DNA from: an uncultured Acidobacteriota bacterium
GTDB lineage: Bacteria > Acidobacteriota > Terriglobia > UBA7540
Length of the DNA stretch: 26,658 nt
Assembly: GCA_937900045.1 (NCBI GenBank)
Contig: CALCEB010000206.1
Coordinates: 1 to 26,658, forward strand
Direction: 5' to 3'
In this document: in pieces, positions 8,354 through 15,329 of the stretch
Position numbering within the stretch: position 1 is the first letter of the stretch
How the letters are laid out: every line of letters starts with the position of its first letter
Program-made: the position numbers and the translations under genes
Notes under the pieces: generated by a model
What the model saw: only the letters and a program-made list of their open reading frames with translations
Databases searched by the model: none
What the model was told of the DNA's origin: nothing

Positions 8354-8357
8354 ATGA
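8157..8357 (+). CDS. doubtful small ORF overlapping the acpS start
   Basis: This 66-residue frame ends IPYEVSEEGQCYALVGLRKE, and its TGA overlaps the acpS ATG in an ATGA arrangement, the geometry of translational coupling. The C-terminal sequence loosely recalls the first strand of a NUDIX domain, but the rest is arginine/tryptophan/serine-rich and protein-unlike. No clear ribosome-binding site was seen. It may be the decayed end of a former gene. Low confidence that it is expressed. Confidence 0.2.
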   Translation: MILSRTRSRGQSLSWRPRQPKSNTEWSGINWSTGFHWQEWRSIAGCIPYEVSEEGQCYALVGLRKE

Positions 8358-8737
8358 TCGTGGGGACTGGTATCGATATTGCCGAGACGGGCCGGCTCCG
8401 CCAAGCTCTTGAAAACCACGGCGAGCGTTTTGCTAAGCGCGTATTCACGCCGGGAGAAATTGAATATTGCGGACGGTTCAAGAACCGGGAGGAGCGTTAT
8501 GCGGCGCGGTTTGCGGCCAAGGAAGCAGCCTTCAAAGCCCTGGGAACTGGATGGACCCAAGGCGTCCGATGGCTTGATGTGGAGGTGGTTCACCTTCCGA
8601 GCGGTAAGCCTGAGCTTATTTTGACCGGCAAAGCTCTGGAGGTTGCGCAGGGATTGCGAGTGAGCCGGATGGCGGTTTCTCTGTCTCATGCTGATCGATA
8701 TGTTGTTGCGCATGTCATCTTCGAGTCCGATGACTAA
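8354..8737 (+). CDS. acpS: holo-[acyl-carrier-protein] synthase AcpS
   Basis: AcpS transfers the 4'-phosphopantetheine arm of coenzyme A onto the serine of apo-ACP, switching on fatty-acid synthesis. The 127-residue protein has the family's usual length. Both signature motifs are present: GTGIDIAETGRL at residues 4-15 with the Mg-binding aspartate, and RFAAKEAAFKALGTG in the middle with the catalytic region glutamate and lysine. SLSHADRYVVA near the end matches the final strands. The ATG at 8354 has GAGGA five bases upstream; an upstream in-frame start at 8324 would add ten unrelated residues. Its stop overlaps the start of the TonB-C gene by eight bases, implying a shared transcript. Confidence 0.95.
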   Translation: MIVGTGIDIAETGRLRQALENHGERFAKRVFTPGEIEYCGRFKNREERYAARFAAKEAAFKALGTGWTQGVRWLDVEVVHLPSGKPELILTGKALEVAQGLRVSRMAVSLSHADRYVVAHVIFESDD

Positions 8738-9500
8738 GCGATGGAGATTGCCCTGGCTTGCGGGACTTTGGGTTGCCATCTCCTGTTCTTCTGGCACAGT
8801 GAGCCGGGCCGCCTCCCATTGCCCACACCCCTCACAGGCCCCACTGGTTACGCTCGGCCCCAGAGAGGCCGTCAAACTGCTGATCTCGCAACCGAAGCCG
8901 GATTACCCACCGGCGGCGCGAGTAAACTACATTCATGGCAGGGTGCGACTTTTAATCACAGTGAGCTGCCGGGGCCGGGTCGATATGATTCACGTGGTCA
9001 AAGGTCATCCCTTCCTTGCCCAAGCCTCCATGGATGCTATCCGCCGGTGGGTTTACCGGCCCTATCGGGATGGTTCAGGTCCGGTTCCATTCCAGACCAG
9101 CATCAACGTCAACTTTGATCTTCGCACCTCGATTCTGAGACATTTTCCTCCGCGCCCGGATCAGGATCTGCTCCGGGCGGTTCGTCCGCCAAGATTGATC
9201 TCGGCTCTCAGCCGCAGGGTTGTCCCTGATTCGCCTCGTCTTCGAATGCTGGTGAGTAGCAAAGGCCGCGTCATTGACTCAACCCTCCTCAACGGTACGG
9301 CGGAGGAGTTTCAGAAAGCCACCGTCGTGGTGACGAACTGGAAGTTTATCCCTGCGAGATGCGATAACTTAGATGTACCCTGGTATGTAGAGATGGCCGT
9401 GCCCGTGCCGCAATCCGCTAAGAAGGCGGGCAATGGTGGAAGTGGGGGCTTGGGACATGGTTTGCGCCCCGGATGTTGTTCGCCCGGGGCGAATTGGTAA
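8730..9500 (+). CDS. secreted protein with two TonB C-terminal-like domains
   Basis: This 256-residue exported protein has a signal-type hydrophobic segment at residues 8-20 (LPWLAGLWVAISC) and a nearby cysteine that fits only loosely as a lipobox. A TonB-C-like domain spans about 56-130 with the hallmark pattern PDYPPAARVNYIHGRV, then FLAQASMDAIRRWVYRPY. A second, more diverged copy fills about 150-240 (RLRMLVSSKGRVIDSTLLNG, ATVVVTNWKFIPA). TonB-C domains normally contact TonB-dependent receptors; there is no ExbB/ExbD or proline-rich spacer here, so a true energy-transducer role is doubtful. It overlaps the acpS stop by eight bases. The glycine-rich tail (about 235-256) looks unstructured. 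Such stand-alone TonB-C proteins are frequent in acidobacteria. Confidence 0.8.
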   Translation: MTKRWRLPWLAGLWVAISCSSGTVSRAASHCPHPSQAPLVTLGPREAVKLLISQPKPDYPPAARVNYIHGRVRLLITVSCRGRVDMIHVVKGHPFLAQASMDAIRRWVYRPYRDGSGPVPFQTSINVNFDLRTSILRHFPPRPDQDLLRAVRPPRLISALSRRVVPDSPRLRMLVSSKGRVIDSTLLNGTAEEFQKATVVVTNWKFIPARCDNLDVPWYVEMAVPVPQSAKKAGNGGSGGLGHGLRPGCCSPGANW

Positions 9501-9573
9501 GAGTTTGGAATTCGTCAAGCCGGTCATGTAGTTGGCGGCGAAGTCCTTGGAAATTCTATGGTGGGTGGGTGAT

Positions 9574-10047
9574 ATGGGACGATTATCGAGAGTTTGTACC
9601 GTGTTGATGACGATTGGCCTCATTCTGGCTCTGCGGGGAACGGCATGGTCTAATAGCAAGGATGATGCCAACCTTTTCAAATACGCAGGCGGAACGGAAG
9701 CCCTGCAGGAGGGCTGCCCGGGCCAGCTCGAATTGACGGATGAGTCGATGACTTTCCACTGTTCACAGGGCTCGATCACCGCGCTTTACAATGCCATCCA
9801 GCTCATGCAGTACCGGCCAGACGTCAGCCGCCAAGTCCGGAAGATGAAACTCAAGTGGAAGGTGAAACCCCACGGCTCGGGAGGCAAACACAACCGTTAC
9901 TTCACCGTGGTTTTCACCCAAGCGGGCCGGAAGCATATCATGGTGCTCGAAGTCGACCCCGATGAAATGCGTCCTTACCTTGCGGAGATTGATTTGAAGG
10001 CTGGAAAGCGAGTTCAGGTTTGGGAACTCGAGGTTTATGACGAGTAA
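9574..10047 (+). CDS. small secreted protein of unknown function
   Basis: This 157-residue protein has an N-terminal signal peptide (MGRLSRVCTVLMTIGLILAL, cleavage plausible after GTAWS). The mature domain is compact and mixed in charge. It includes an alternating, strand-rich core (GQLELTDESMTFHCSQGSITALY, RQVRKMKLKWKVKP, YFTVVFTQAGRKHIMVLEV) that suggests a small beta-sandwich or PH-like fold. I do not recognise the family. The ATG at 9574 is preceded by GGGTGGGTGAT; an in-frame start at 9532 would add 14 residues ahead of the signal peptide. It follows the TonB-C gene on the same strand after 73 bases and converges with the VWFA gene (37-base gap). Confidence 0.75.
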   Translation: MGRLSRVCTVLMTIGLILALRGTAWSNSKDDANLFKYAGGTEALQEGCPGQLELTDESMTFHCSQGSITALYNAIQLMQYRPDVSRQVRKMKLKWKVKPHGSGGKHNRYFTVVFTQAGRKHIMVLEVDPDEMRPYLAEIDLKAGKRVQVWELEVYDE

Positions 10048-10085
10048 CGGGACCGCCTGCGGCCTTCTTGGTTTCGATTCAAATT

Positions 10086-11351
10086 TCACTTCTTCTTCGA
10101 GGGATTGTAATAGCCTGAACGGGCGCGGACTTTGAACGCCGGCAATTTGACCTCAATCTGCAGCCGGTGAAAGCCGGTTTGATTCAAGTTGGTCGGGACG
10201 TAGGCAAGCTCATATTGGCTGTTGATCTCAAGCGCTACTTGGGTCAATTGTTTTTGAAGAGCCTTTTTTGACCAATGGGAATAATTCACTCCACCGGTAT
10301 AGCCAGCGTAGGCTTCGAGAACGCTCTTTGTGGCCACCGACCGGATGACGTCTCCGCTTTCCGTCACGATGGGAATGACGGGAATGTCCGGCGTGTCGTA
10401 GTAGTCCTGGGTGATAGTGATCGAAGGAGCTTCCTCACCCGGAGTCGGCCGCGCCATCGCAGTATCCAGCGGATTTTGTCCCTTTGGCTGATCCTGACGG
10501 TGCAATAATGCCTGCATGGCGCTGAACTGAAGCCCGTAAATCGCCACACCGGCGGCCATGGCGGCATGAATAACATCCTGGGGCCGGCTGCTGCTGCCTT
10601 GGTCGAATCCCTCCGATAAAGCAATTACAACGCGGCGCTCCGCCACAGGGCGGCTGGCAAGCAACGTGATAGCCTGCATGAGGGCATCGTTAAGCCGGAC
10701 CTTAGATCCTTCCGGTTCCAAGCCGCTCAGCGTCTTGGCCAGCACCGCTTGATGCCGCGAAAATCCCTGGGCCACTTTCACCTGGTCAGCAAAGAAAATA
10801 ACTGCCGCTTTGCCATTCGCGCCAACGATCAAGTTGGAAAAGATCGGGCCAAGCGGGCGAATTTGATCCAGCAAGGGAGCAATCGCTTCGTTATTTTGCA
10901 CGACAATAACCAGCGACACCGGCTCCTCTGCCAGTCCGAACCGCTGAATCCTTTGAGCCACGCCGTTATCAATGATTTCGAAATCGCTCTTTTTGAGGTC
11001 CTCCACAAAATTGCCCGATGCGTCCATGACCGTTACCGGAGCGTTCACGATGGTGGATTGGATGCGAATGTGGGGTTGGGTATGGGTTACGGATGGCCGG
11101 TCCGCGGCCGAGTGAGCGGGCTTGTCAGCGCCTTGTGCTGCGGTATGATCCTGCGGCCCCATTGGATTGGCTGGCATGGGCGCCCAAAGGAAAAAAGTCA
11201 GCAGGGTTAATGCCGCCCAGGGCTTCCATGCCCGGCGCCGGGTTTCGGGTGGATTTGAAAGAGTAAAATCGCTCGCCGCATCTTGACGGCGATAACAGCC
11301 GGTGTGAATATCCTGGTAGTCCGTAATTGTCTCCTCCGGCCTGTCCGCCAC
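10086..11351 (-). CDS. acidobacterial-type VWFA domain protein, degenerate metal site
   Basis: This 421-residue exported protein has a signal anchor near residues 42-60, then a spacer, then the pattern IVNAPVTVMDASGNFVEDLKKSDFEIIDNG (about 101-130) that precedes the von Willebrand factor A domain in a family expanded in acidobacteria. The VWA fold follows (NGKAAVIFFADQVKVAQGF, AERRVVIALSEGFDQGS). The expected metal site DxSxS at the first strand is replaced by VQNNEAI (about 151-157), so metal-dependent adhesion is probably lost. The C-terminal part (YELAYVPTN, then HRLQIEVKLP, RARSGYY) is the usual end of the family. The start is GTG at 11351 with GAGG upstream. The role in the envelope is unknown. 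Confidence 0.85.
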   Translation of the reverse strand: MADRPEETITDYQDIHTGCYRRQDAASDFTLSNPPETRRRAWKPWAALTLLTFFLWAPMPANPMGPQDHTAAQGADKPAHSAADRPSVTHTQPHIRIQSTIVNAPVTVMDASGNFVEDLKKSDFEIIDNGVAQRIQRFGLAEEPVSLVIVVQNNEAIAPLLDQIRPLGPIFSNLIVGANGKAAVIFFADQVKVAQGFSRHQAVLAKTLSGLEPEGSKVRLNDALMQAITLLASRPVAERRVVIALSEGFDQGSSSRPQDVIHAAMAAGVAIYGLQFSAMQALLHRQDQPKGQNPLDTAMARPTPGEEAPSITITQDYYDTPDIPVIPIVTESGDVIRSVATKSVLEAYAGYTGGVNYSHWSKKALQKQLTQVALEINSQYELAYVPTNLNQTGFHRLQIEVKLPAFKVRARSGYYNPSKKK

Positions 11352-11567
11352 TTGGAACCTCGTTGTCTGCCCTCTTTCATTCTACATGGATGTGCTGTTG
11401 ATTAAAGCAGAAAAGGCTGGTGGCGGAAGACATCAGGCAGAAACCAGAAGGCGCCGGGCAGCGCCGGGAGTCTCGCCGGCATTGTCCTTGAGAGCCAGTT
11501 CTGATTTAAACAAGAACCGGCGGGTTTCCTGGCGCCGATGATTCGCCGTTCGAAAAACAGCAACGCT

Positions 11568-12737
11568 TCAATACATCGGCATGTCTGGGTCCACTTCGGA
11601 TGCCCAGGCGCGAATGCCTCCCCGCACGTTGTAGACCTTGCGGAATCCTGCTTTGCGCAACAGGTCCGTAGCTTGCGCGCTGCGCATTCCACTGAGGCAA
11701 TGGATCAAAATTTCGTCCGATGAGTTCAGCTCGTTCATCCTCCTCGTGAATTCGCTGAGAGGAATTAGTTTTGATCCGGGGATGCGGCAGATATCAAATT
11801 CGTGCGGCTCACGAACGTCAACTAGCACAAAGGACTCCTGATGATCCATCTTTTGTTTGAGTCCAGACACCGTGATTTCCGGAACGGTCTGTTGGATTTC
11901 GGATTCCTCGCCCCGGACGCCGCAAAACTCATCGTAATCGATCAACTGAGTGATGGTGGGATGCAATCCGCACACCGGGCAATCCGGATTCTTCCTGAGT
12001 TTCAGCTCCCGGAATTTCATGCCGAGCGCGTCGAAAAGCAACAAGCGGCTGATCAGCGGCTGGCCTTTTCCCAGGATCAGCTTGACGGTTTCGACGGCCT
12101 GAATGCAGCCTACAATGCCGGGCAGAACACCAATCACGCCGCCTTCCGCGCAGCTCGGAACCAGGCCGGGAGGAGGCGGTTCCGGATAAAGGCAACGGTA
12201 GCAAGCGCCTTCTTCCGCGTAGAACACCGAGGCTTGCCCCTCAAAGCGGAAAATGCTTCCATAGACATTGGGCTTCTTGGAAAGGACGCAAGCGTCATTC
12301 ACCAGGTAGCGCGTAGCAAAATTATCGGTGCCGTCCGCCACGATGTCGAATTCCCGGATAATTTGCAATGCATTTTCCGACGTCAGACGGGTTTCAAAGG
12401 GAACGACTTCAACATTGGGATTGATGTTCAGGATGGCGTCCCGCGCCGATTGCAATTTGGAACGGCCCACATCCTTGGTGCCGTGAATGATTTGCCTTTG
12501 AAGGTTGGTAAAATCGACCACGTCAAAGTCCACGATCCCAAGAGTGCCCACGCCCGCGGCCGCCAGATAAAGCGCCAGCGGAGATCCAAGGCCTCCCGCC
12601 CCGACGCAGAGCACCTTGGCTTGCTTCAGCTTGAGCTGTCCTTCCATGCCCACTTCCGGCATGATCAAATGCCGGCTGTAACGGTAGACTTCTTCGCGAT
12701 CCAACTCCGTGTTTTGGCTTGCCGTGTAAGTTGCCAT
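11568..12737 (-). CDS. moeZ: MoeZ-type sulfur-carrier adenylyltransferase/sulfurtransferase (ThiF + rhodanese)
   Basis: This 389-residue two-domain cytosolic enzyme adenylates the C-terminal glycine of a ubiquitin-like sulfur carrier and then converts it to a thiocarboxylate. The ThiF/MoeB domain (about 1-265) has the nucleotide loop GAGGLGS at 46-52, NLQRQ at 78-82, two zinc pairs (Cys179/Cys182 and Cys253/Cys256) and the acceptor cysteine Cys196 in PSCAEGGV. The rhodanese domain (about 283-389) has active Cys347 in the loop CLSGMRS. The ATG at 12737 has GAGG eight bases upstream. It is last in a same-strand run after cysM, mec and cysO, so its likely main client is the CysO-like protein 142 bases upstream. 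It could also serve MoaD or ThiS. Confidence 0.93.
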   Translation of the reverse strand: MATYTASQNTELDREEVYRYSRHLIMPEVGMEGQLKLKQAKVLCVGAGGLGSPLALYLAAAGVGTLGIVDFDVVDFTNLQRQIIHGTKDVGRSKLQSARDAILNINPNVEVVPFETRLTSENALQIIREFDIVADGTDNFATRYLVNDACVLSKKPNVYGSIFRFEGQASVFYAEEGACYRCLYPEPPPPGLVPSCAEGGVIGVLPGIVGCIQAVETVKLILGKGQPLISRLLLFDALGMKFRELKLRKNPDCPVCGLHPTITQLIDYDEFCGVRGEESEIQQTVPEITVSGLKQKMDHQESFVLVDVREPHEFDICRIPGSKLIPLSEFTRRMNELNSSDEILIHCLSGMRSAQATDLLRKAGFRKVYNVRGGIRAWASEVDPDMPMY

Positions 12738-12879
12738 AAATCAAACCTCGTTGACTCAATTCCAGTAAAGTGCGCCACTCAATGGCCTCGAATCCAGTCA
12801 GAATTTGCAGCGATGATCGGGTGGAATGAGAGCTTCAGGAATGGGGAATGCCTGGAATTCCGGCGATTCCGGATCCAGG

Positions 12880-13179
12880 CTAACTACAGATGCAGAGCCG
12901 CCCGGCGCCGCCTGCGATGGATGGGACAATGCTGATCACGTCATTTTCCTTGACCGGAGTCTGGTCCTTTTGCAGGTACCGAATGTCCTCGTCGTTTAAG
13001 TACACATTGACGAAACTGCGGAGCTTCCCTTCGTCATTGTACAAGTGCTTGCGAAGGCCTCCGTAAAGGCCCGTCAGCCCCTGCAAAGCCTCTCCAACCG
13101 TTGCAGCCCGCAACTGAACTGCGTCTCTCTTCTCCGTGTATTGCCGGAGTGGAGTTGGGATGATGATTTTGACCTCCAT
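12880..13179 (-). CDS. cysO: CysO-like ubiquitin-fold sulfur carrier with C-terminal tail past the diglycine
   Basis: This 99-residue MoaD/ThiS/CysO-family protein opens MEVKIIIPTPLRQYTEKRDAV and has the CysO-like signature FVNVYLNDEDIRYLQ. Its C-terminus reads VPSIAGG (85-91), the diglycine that is adenylated and thiocarboxylated. M. tuberculosis CysO ends at that diglycine; here eight more residues follow (AGRLCICS, including two cysteines) before the stop. The protein should therefore be inactive as a sulfur carrier until trimmed, and the neighbouring JAMM protease is the obvious candidate. The ATG at 13179 is preceded by AAAGGAG at ideal spacing. The gene lies between mec (73 bases upstream) and moeZ. 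MoaD is an alternative identity, but the neighbours favour CysO. Confidence 0.9.
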   Translation of the reverse strand: MEVKIIIPTPLRQYTEKRDAVQLRAATVGEALQGLTGLYGGLRKHLYNDEGKLRSFVNVYLNDEDIRYLQKDQTPVKENDVISIVPSIAGGAGRLCICS

Positions 13180-13252
13180 TCAAACTCCTTTGCCCTTGCT
13201 GTTGAAAGTAAACAGCCCATCGCGAAAATATTCGCAACCCGGCTGCCCGGAA

Positions 13253-13726
13253 TCAAACCTCTAATTCGATTCCCTCGTAATCAAACCCGGACCGGTCCTC
13301 CGTCAAAACCCAGGACGTGAACTCTCCTGCTTTTCCGCGGAACACCTGAATTATAACATAGGAGTACCACGGCCATGCATGGTCGCGATCGTAGCCAGAG
13401 GGCCTTGCAGGATGGTCGGGATGTGAATGGTAGTAGCCAATTACGTCCAGACGCCTTTCCCTGGCCGATTTCTCCACACGAACCTGCTCCTCGGGATCGA
13501 TCAAAAAACGGTTGCGGTCCGTTTCTTTCTCTGTGGAATCCAGCGGCAGCAATTCCTGCGCTTTCGACGGGTTGTGCCGAAGATTCCGCATTTCGATGAT
13601 CTCATGAACGATTTTTGATTCCCCATCCGTTTTCCCCAACAGGATGCCGCAGCACTCGCTGGGATAATCGCGGCCCGCGTGTGCGAGCATCTGTTCCAGA
13701 TGATGGTTCTTAAGTTTGAGGATCAT
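13253..13726 (-). CDS. mec: Mec-type JAMM/MPN metallopeptidase
   Basis: This 157-residue zinc peptidase of the JAB1/MPN/Mov34 type has a complete catalytic set. Glu24 is in PSECCGILLG. His100 and His102 are in YHSHP, and Ser110 and Asp113 complete the HxHPx6SxxD motif. In M. tuberculosis the relative Mec releases cysteine from the CysO-Cys adduct; in other bacterial systems, relatives trim tails from ubiquitin-like sulfur carriers. Either role, or both, is possible here because the adjacent CysO carries a tail. The start at 13726 has only a weak ribosome-binding site. The gene lies 137 bases downstream of cysM and 73 bases upstream of cysO on the same strand. Confidence 0.92.
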   Translation of the reverse strand: MILKLKNHHLEQMLAHAGRDYPSECCGILLGKTDGESKIVHEIIEMRNLRHNPSKAQELLPLDSTEKETDRNRFLIDPEEQVRVEKSARERRLDVIGYYHSHPDHPARPSGYDRDHAWPWYSYVIIQVFRGKAGEFTSWVLTEDRSGFDYEGIELEV

Positions 13727-13863
13727 CGTTAAAAGCAGTGCTGGCGCCGGACTGCAAATGATTGGATGCTACGGCTTCCTTCCAGGTAACAGCCGCACTC
13801 TGGACTGCTCAGGCGTGCGCCGCTTGCCTTGAATGAAACCTAAGTCGCGCCCGCGCATTTCGA

Positions 13864-14823
13864 TCACCTTTTGCCTTCTTCCCAAAATCGCTCGCTCAGG
13901 TATTTGTCACCGCTGTCACAGAAGATTGTGACGATCACGCCTTTGCCGGTCTTCGCTGCGACCTTCAGGGCTGCGATCATGGCTGCACCCGCTGAAATTC
14001 CCACCAGCATTCCTTCTTCCCGGGCCAGACGAAGAGTCATCGCATAAGCTTCTTCGGTGGGTATTTCAATATTTTCGTCTGCCAAGCCCGGATCGTAAAT
14101 GGCAGGTTGAATGGCCGTTGGCATGTGTTTCAACCCTTCGAGGCCGTGAAAGGGAGCATCCGGTTGCACAGAGATGCAGCGAATCTGCGGGTTCAGTTCC
14201 CGCAACCGGCGGGAAGTACCCACGAAGGTTCCGCTGGTTCCCAGTCCCGCCACGAAATGGGTCAGGCGCCCTGCCGTCTGCTCGAAAATCTCGGGCGCCG
14301 TAGCGTTGTAATGCGCGCGCCAGTTGGCGGGATTGTCATACTGGTTAGCATAAAAGTAAAGCTCGGGATTGTCCTCTGCCAACTCCCGGACCCTCCGGAT
14401 GGCTCCATCCGAACCCTCCATGGGGTCTGTGTAGACGATCTCAACTCCATAGGCGTGGAGGATGCGCTTCCTTTCGATCGAAGCATTGGAAGGCATGAAG
14501 ATTTTCAGGCGATAGCCTCTGGCCGCGCAGATCATGGCGTAGGCGATTCCGGTATTTCCGGAGGTTGAGTCGATCAGGATTTTTTCCCGATTCATCAGGC
14601 CGGCCCTTTCCGCTTCCAGAATAATGTTCAAAGCGGCGCGGTCTTTGACGGAGCCACCCGGATTCTCCCATTCCGCCTTTGCCAGGATTTCAACCTCCGG
14701 GAAATCGCGGGCCAGCTTTTGAATGCGCAACAACGGCGTATTGCCCACCAGCGAGATAAGATCGACCGGCCCCGGCGCCTCAAGGGAGAGCGATTTCAGA
14801 GTTGAGATTGCTTTGTGTGCCAT
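13864..14823 (-). CDS. cysM: CysM-type cysteine synthase (PLP-dependent)
   Basis: This 319-residue fold-type II PLP enzyme joins sulfide or protein-bound thiocarboxylate to an activated serine. Motifs are VGNTPLLR (26-33), the Schiff-base Lys60 in NPGGSVKDR, TSGNTG (87-92) for substrate carboxylate binding and GTSGT (195-199) for the PLP phosphate. In M. tuberculosis CysM an arginine selects O-phosphoserine. The region here reads GLEGLKHMP (228-235) and may place a lysine at that position, so the preferred donor is uncertain. The ATG at 14823 is chosen because the longer frame to 14946 only translates a repeat relic. There is no Shine-Dalgarno sequence, and the promoter upstream would give a leaderless mRNA. 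It is followed by mec, cysO and moeZ. Confidence 0.93.
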   Translation of the reverse strand: MAHKAISTLKSLSLEAPGPVDLISLVGNTPLLRIQKLARDFPEVEILAKAEWENPGGSVKDRAALNIILEAERAGLMNREKILIDSTSGNTGIAYAMICAARGYRLKIFMPSNASIERKRILHAYGVEIVYTDPMEGSDGAIRRVRELAEDNPELYFYANQYDNPANWRAHYNATAPEIFEQTAGRLTHFVAGLGTSGTFVGTSRRLRELNPQIRCISVQPDAPFHGLEGLKHMPTAIQPAIYDPGLADENIEIPTEEAYAMTLRLAREEGMLVGISAGAAMIAALKVAAKTGKGVIVTIFCDSGDKYLSERFWEEGKR

Positions 14824-14859
14824 CAGTCCACTAAATTCTGAATTGGTCCTCTTTGTCAA
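14823..14859 (-). promoter_or_regulatory. candidate leaderless sigma-70 promoter of cysM
   Basis: On the minus strand a consensus -35 box TTGACA (14854-14859) is followed after 18 bases by TTTAGT (14830-14835, four of six matches to TATAAT). Only six bases (GGACTG) separate this box from the cysM ATG, so transcription would start at about the A of the start codon. The absence of a Shine-Dalgarno sequence ahead of cysM is consistent with a leaderless message. Confidence 0.5.
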
Positions 14860-14864
14860 CCATT

Positions 14865-14896
14865 GGCCGCTACAGCAGGTAAACCGCACCGCCACC
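14865..14896 (+). repeat. truncated, decayed MITE end
   Basis: The sequence GGCCGCTACAGCAGGTAAAC followed by CGCACCGCCACC aligns with the right end of the 110-bp MITE (GCGCCGCTACAGCAAGCAAA, then CTGAGACACCACC) with several substitutions. Only one end is present. It lies immediately upstream of the cysM -35 box. Confidence 0.5.
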
Positions 14897-15177
14897 CCCG
14901 AGACCGGTGACAAAAACCGTCCGGATGGCTGGTCCGGGCCGACCATCGTTGGTTCCCAAAAAATCGAGATCCTTTGTTTTCATACACATTCTAGCTTCGT
15001 CCCCTCAATTTTGTGTGGCTTCATACCCACCGCAAGTCCCATGAAGTCCTCTCGGGCCAGAAAGTCACCTTGGGGTGAGACCATTTTAGCCAATGGTCTG
15101 GGGGAGCGGTGGAAAAAAACATTGTATCGAAGCGATACGGCGTATACAGAGTGCCCGGGGCTACAGCGGCGTTCCTC

Positions 15178-15203
15178 GTCATTCCCGCGCAGGCGGGAAT
15201 GAC
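15178..15203. repeat. ATTCCCGC palindromic repeat, short form
   Basis: GTCATTCCCGC (15178-15188) and GCGGGAATGAC (15193-15203) are perfect 11-bp inverted arms with a 4-base loop GCAG. The arm sequence is shared with the repeat at 2469-2510. Confidence 0.75.
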
Positions 15204-15241
15204 AGCACGACTGGCGGTTGCGTTTGGACCCCGGCGAAAGC

Positions 15242-15269
15242 CCACGACGAGAAAAGGCGCTCGTCGTGG
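15242..15269. repeat. perfect 10-bp hairpin
   Basis: CCACGACGAG (15242-15251), loop AAAAGGCG and CTCGTCGTGG (15260-15269) form a perfect stem. No U-tract follows. It sits 60 bases upstream of the LolA-like gene and could lie in that gene's 5' leader. Confidence 0.5.
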
Positions 15270-15329
15270 CCAGTTAACAGCTTCCCATCTTTCCGCAACA
15301 TTCTATCAAGCGGCATCGTATCTTGAATT

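Larger units (their letters stand above)
14824..15329. other. 506-base divergent intergenic region with repeat relics and several hairpins
   Basis: This gap lies between the divergent cysM and LolA-like genes. From left to right it contains the cysM promoter, a truncated MITE (14865-14896), a perfect 8-bp stem at 15078-15099 (AGACCATT/AATGGTCT), a 6-bp stem GTATCG/CGATAC near 15124-15138, an ATTCCCGC palindrome (15178-15203) and a perfect 10-bp stem (15242-15269). No gene was seen. Confidence 0.6.

Noticed and set aside
11841..12935. 364-codon plus-strand open frame
   Set aside because: It is antisense to moeZ, whose motifs are complete; its translation is histidine/arginine-rich and unlike a protein family.
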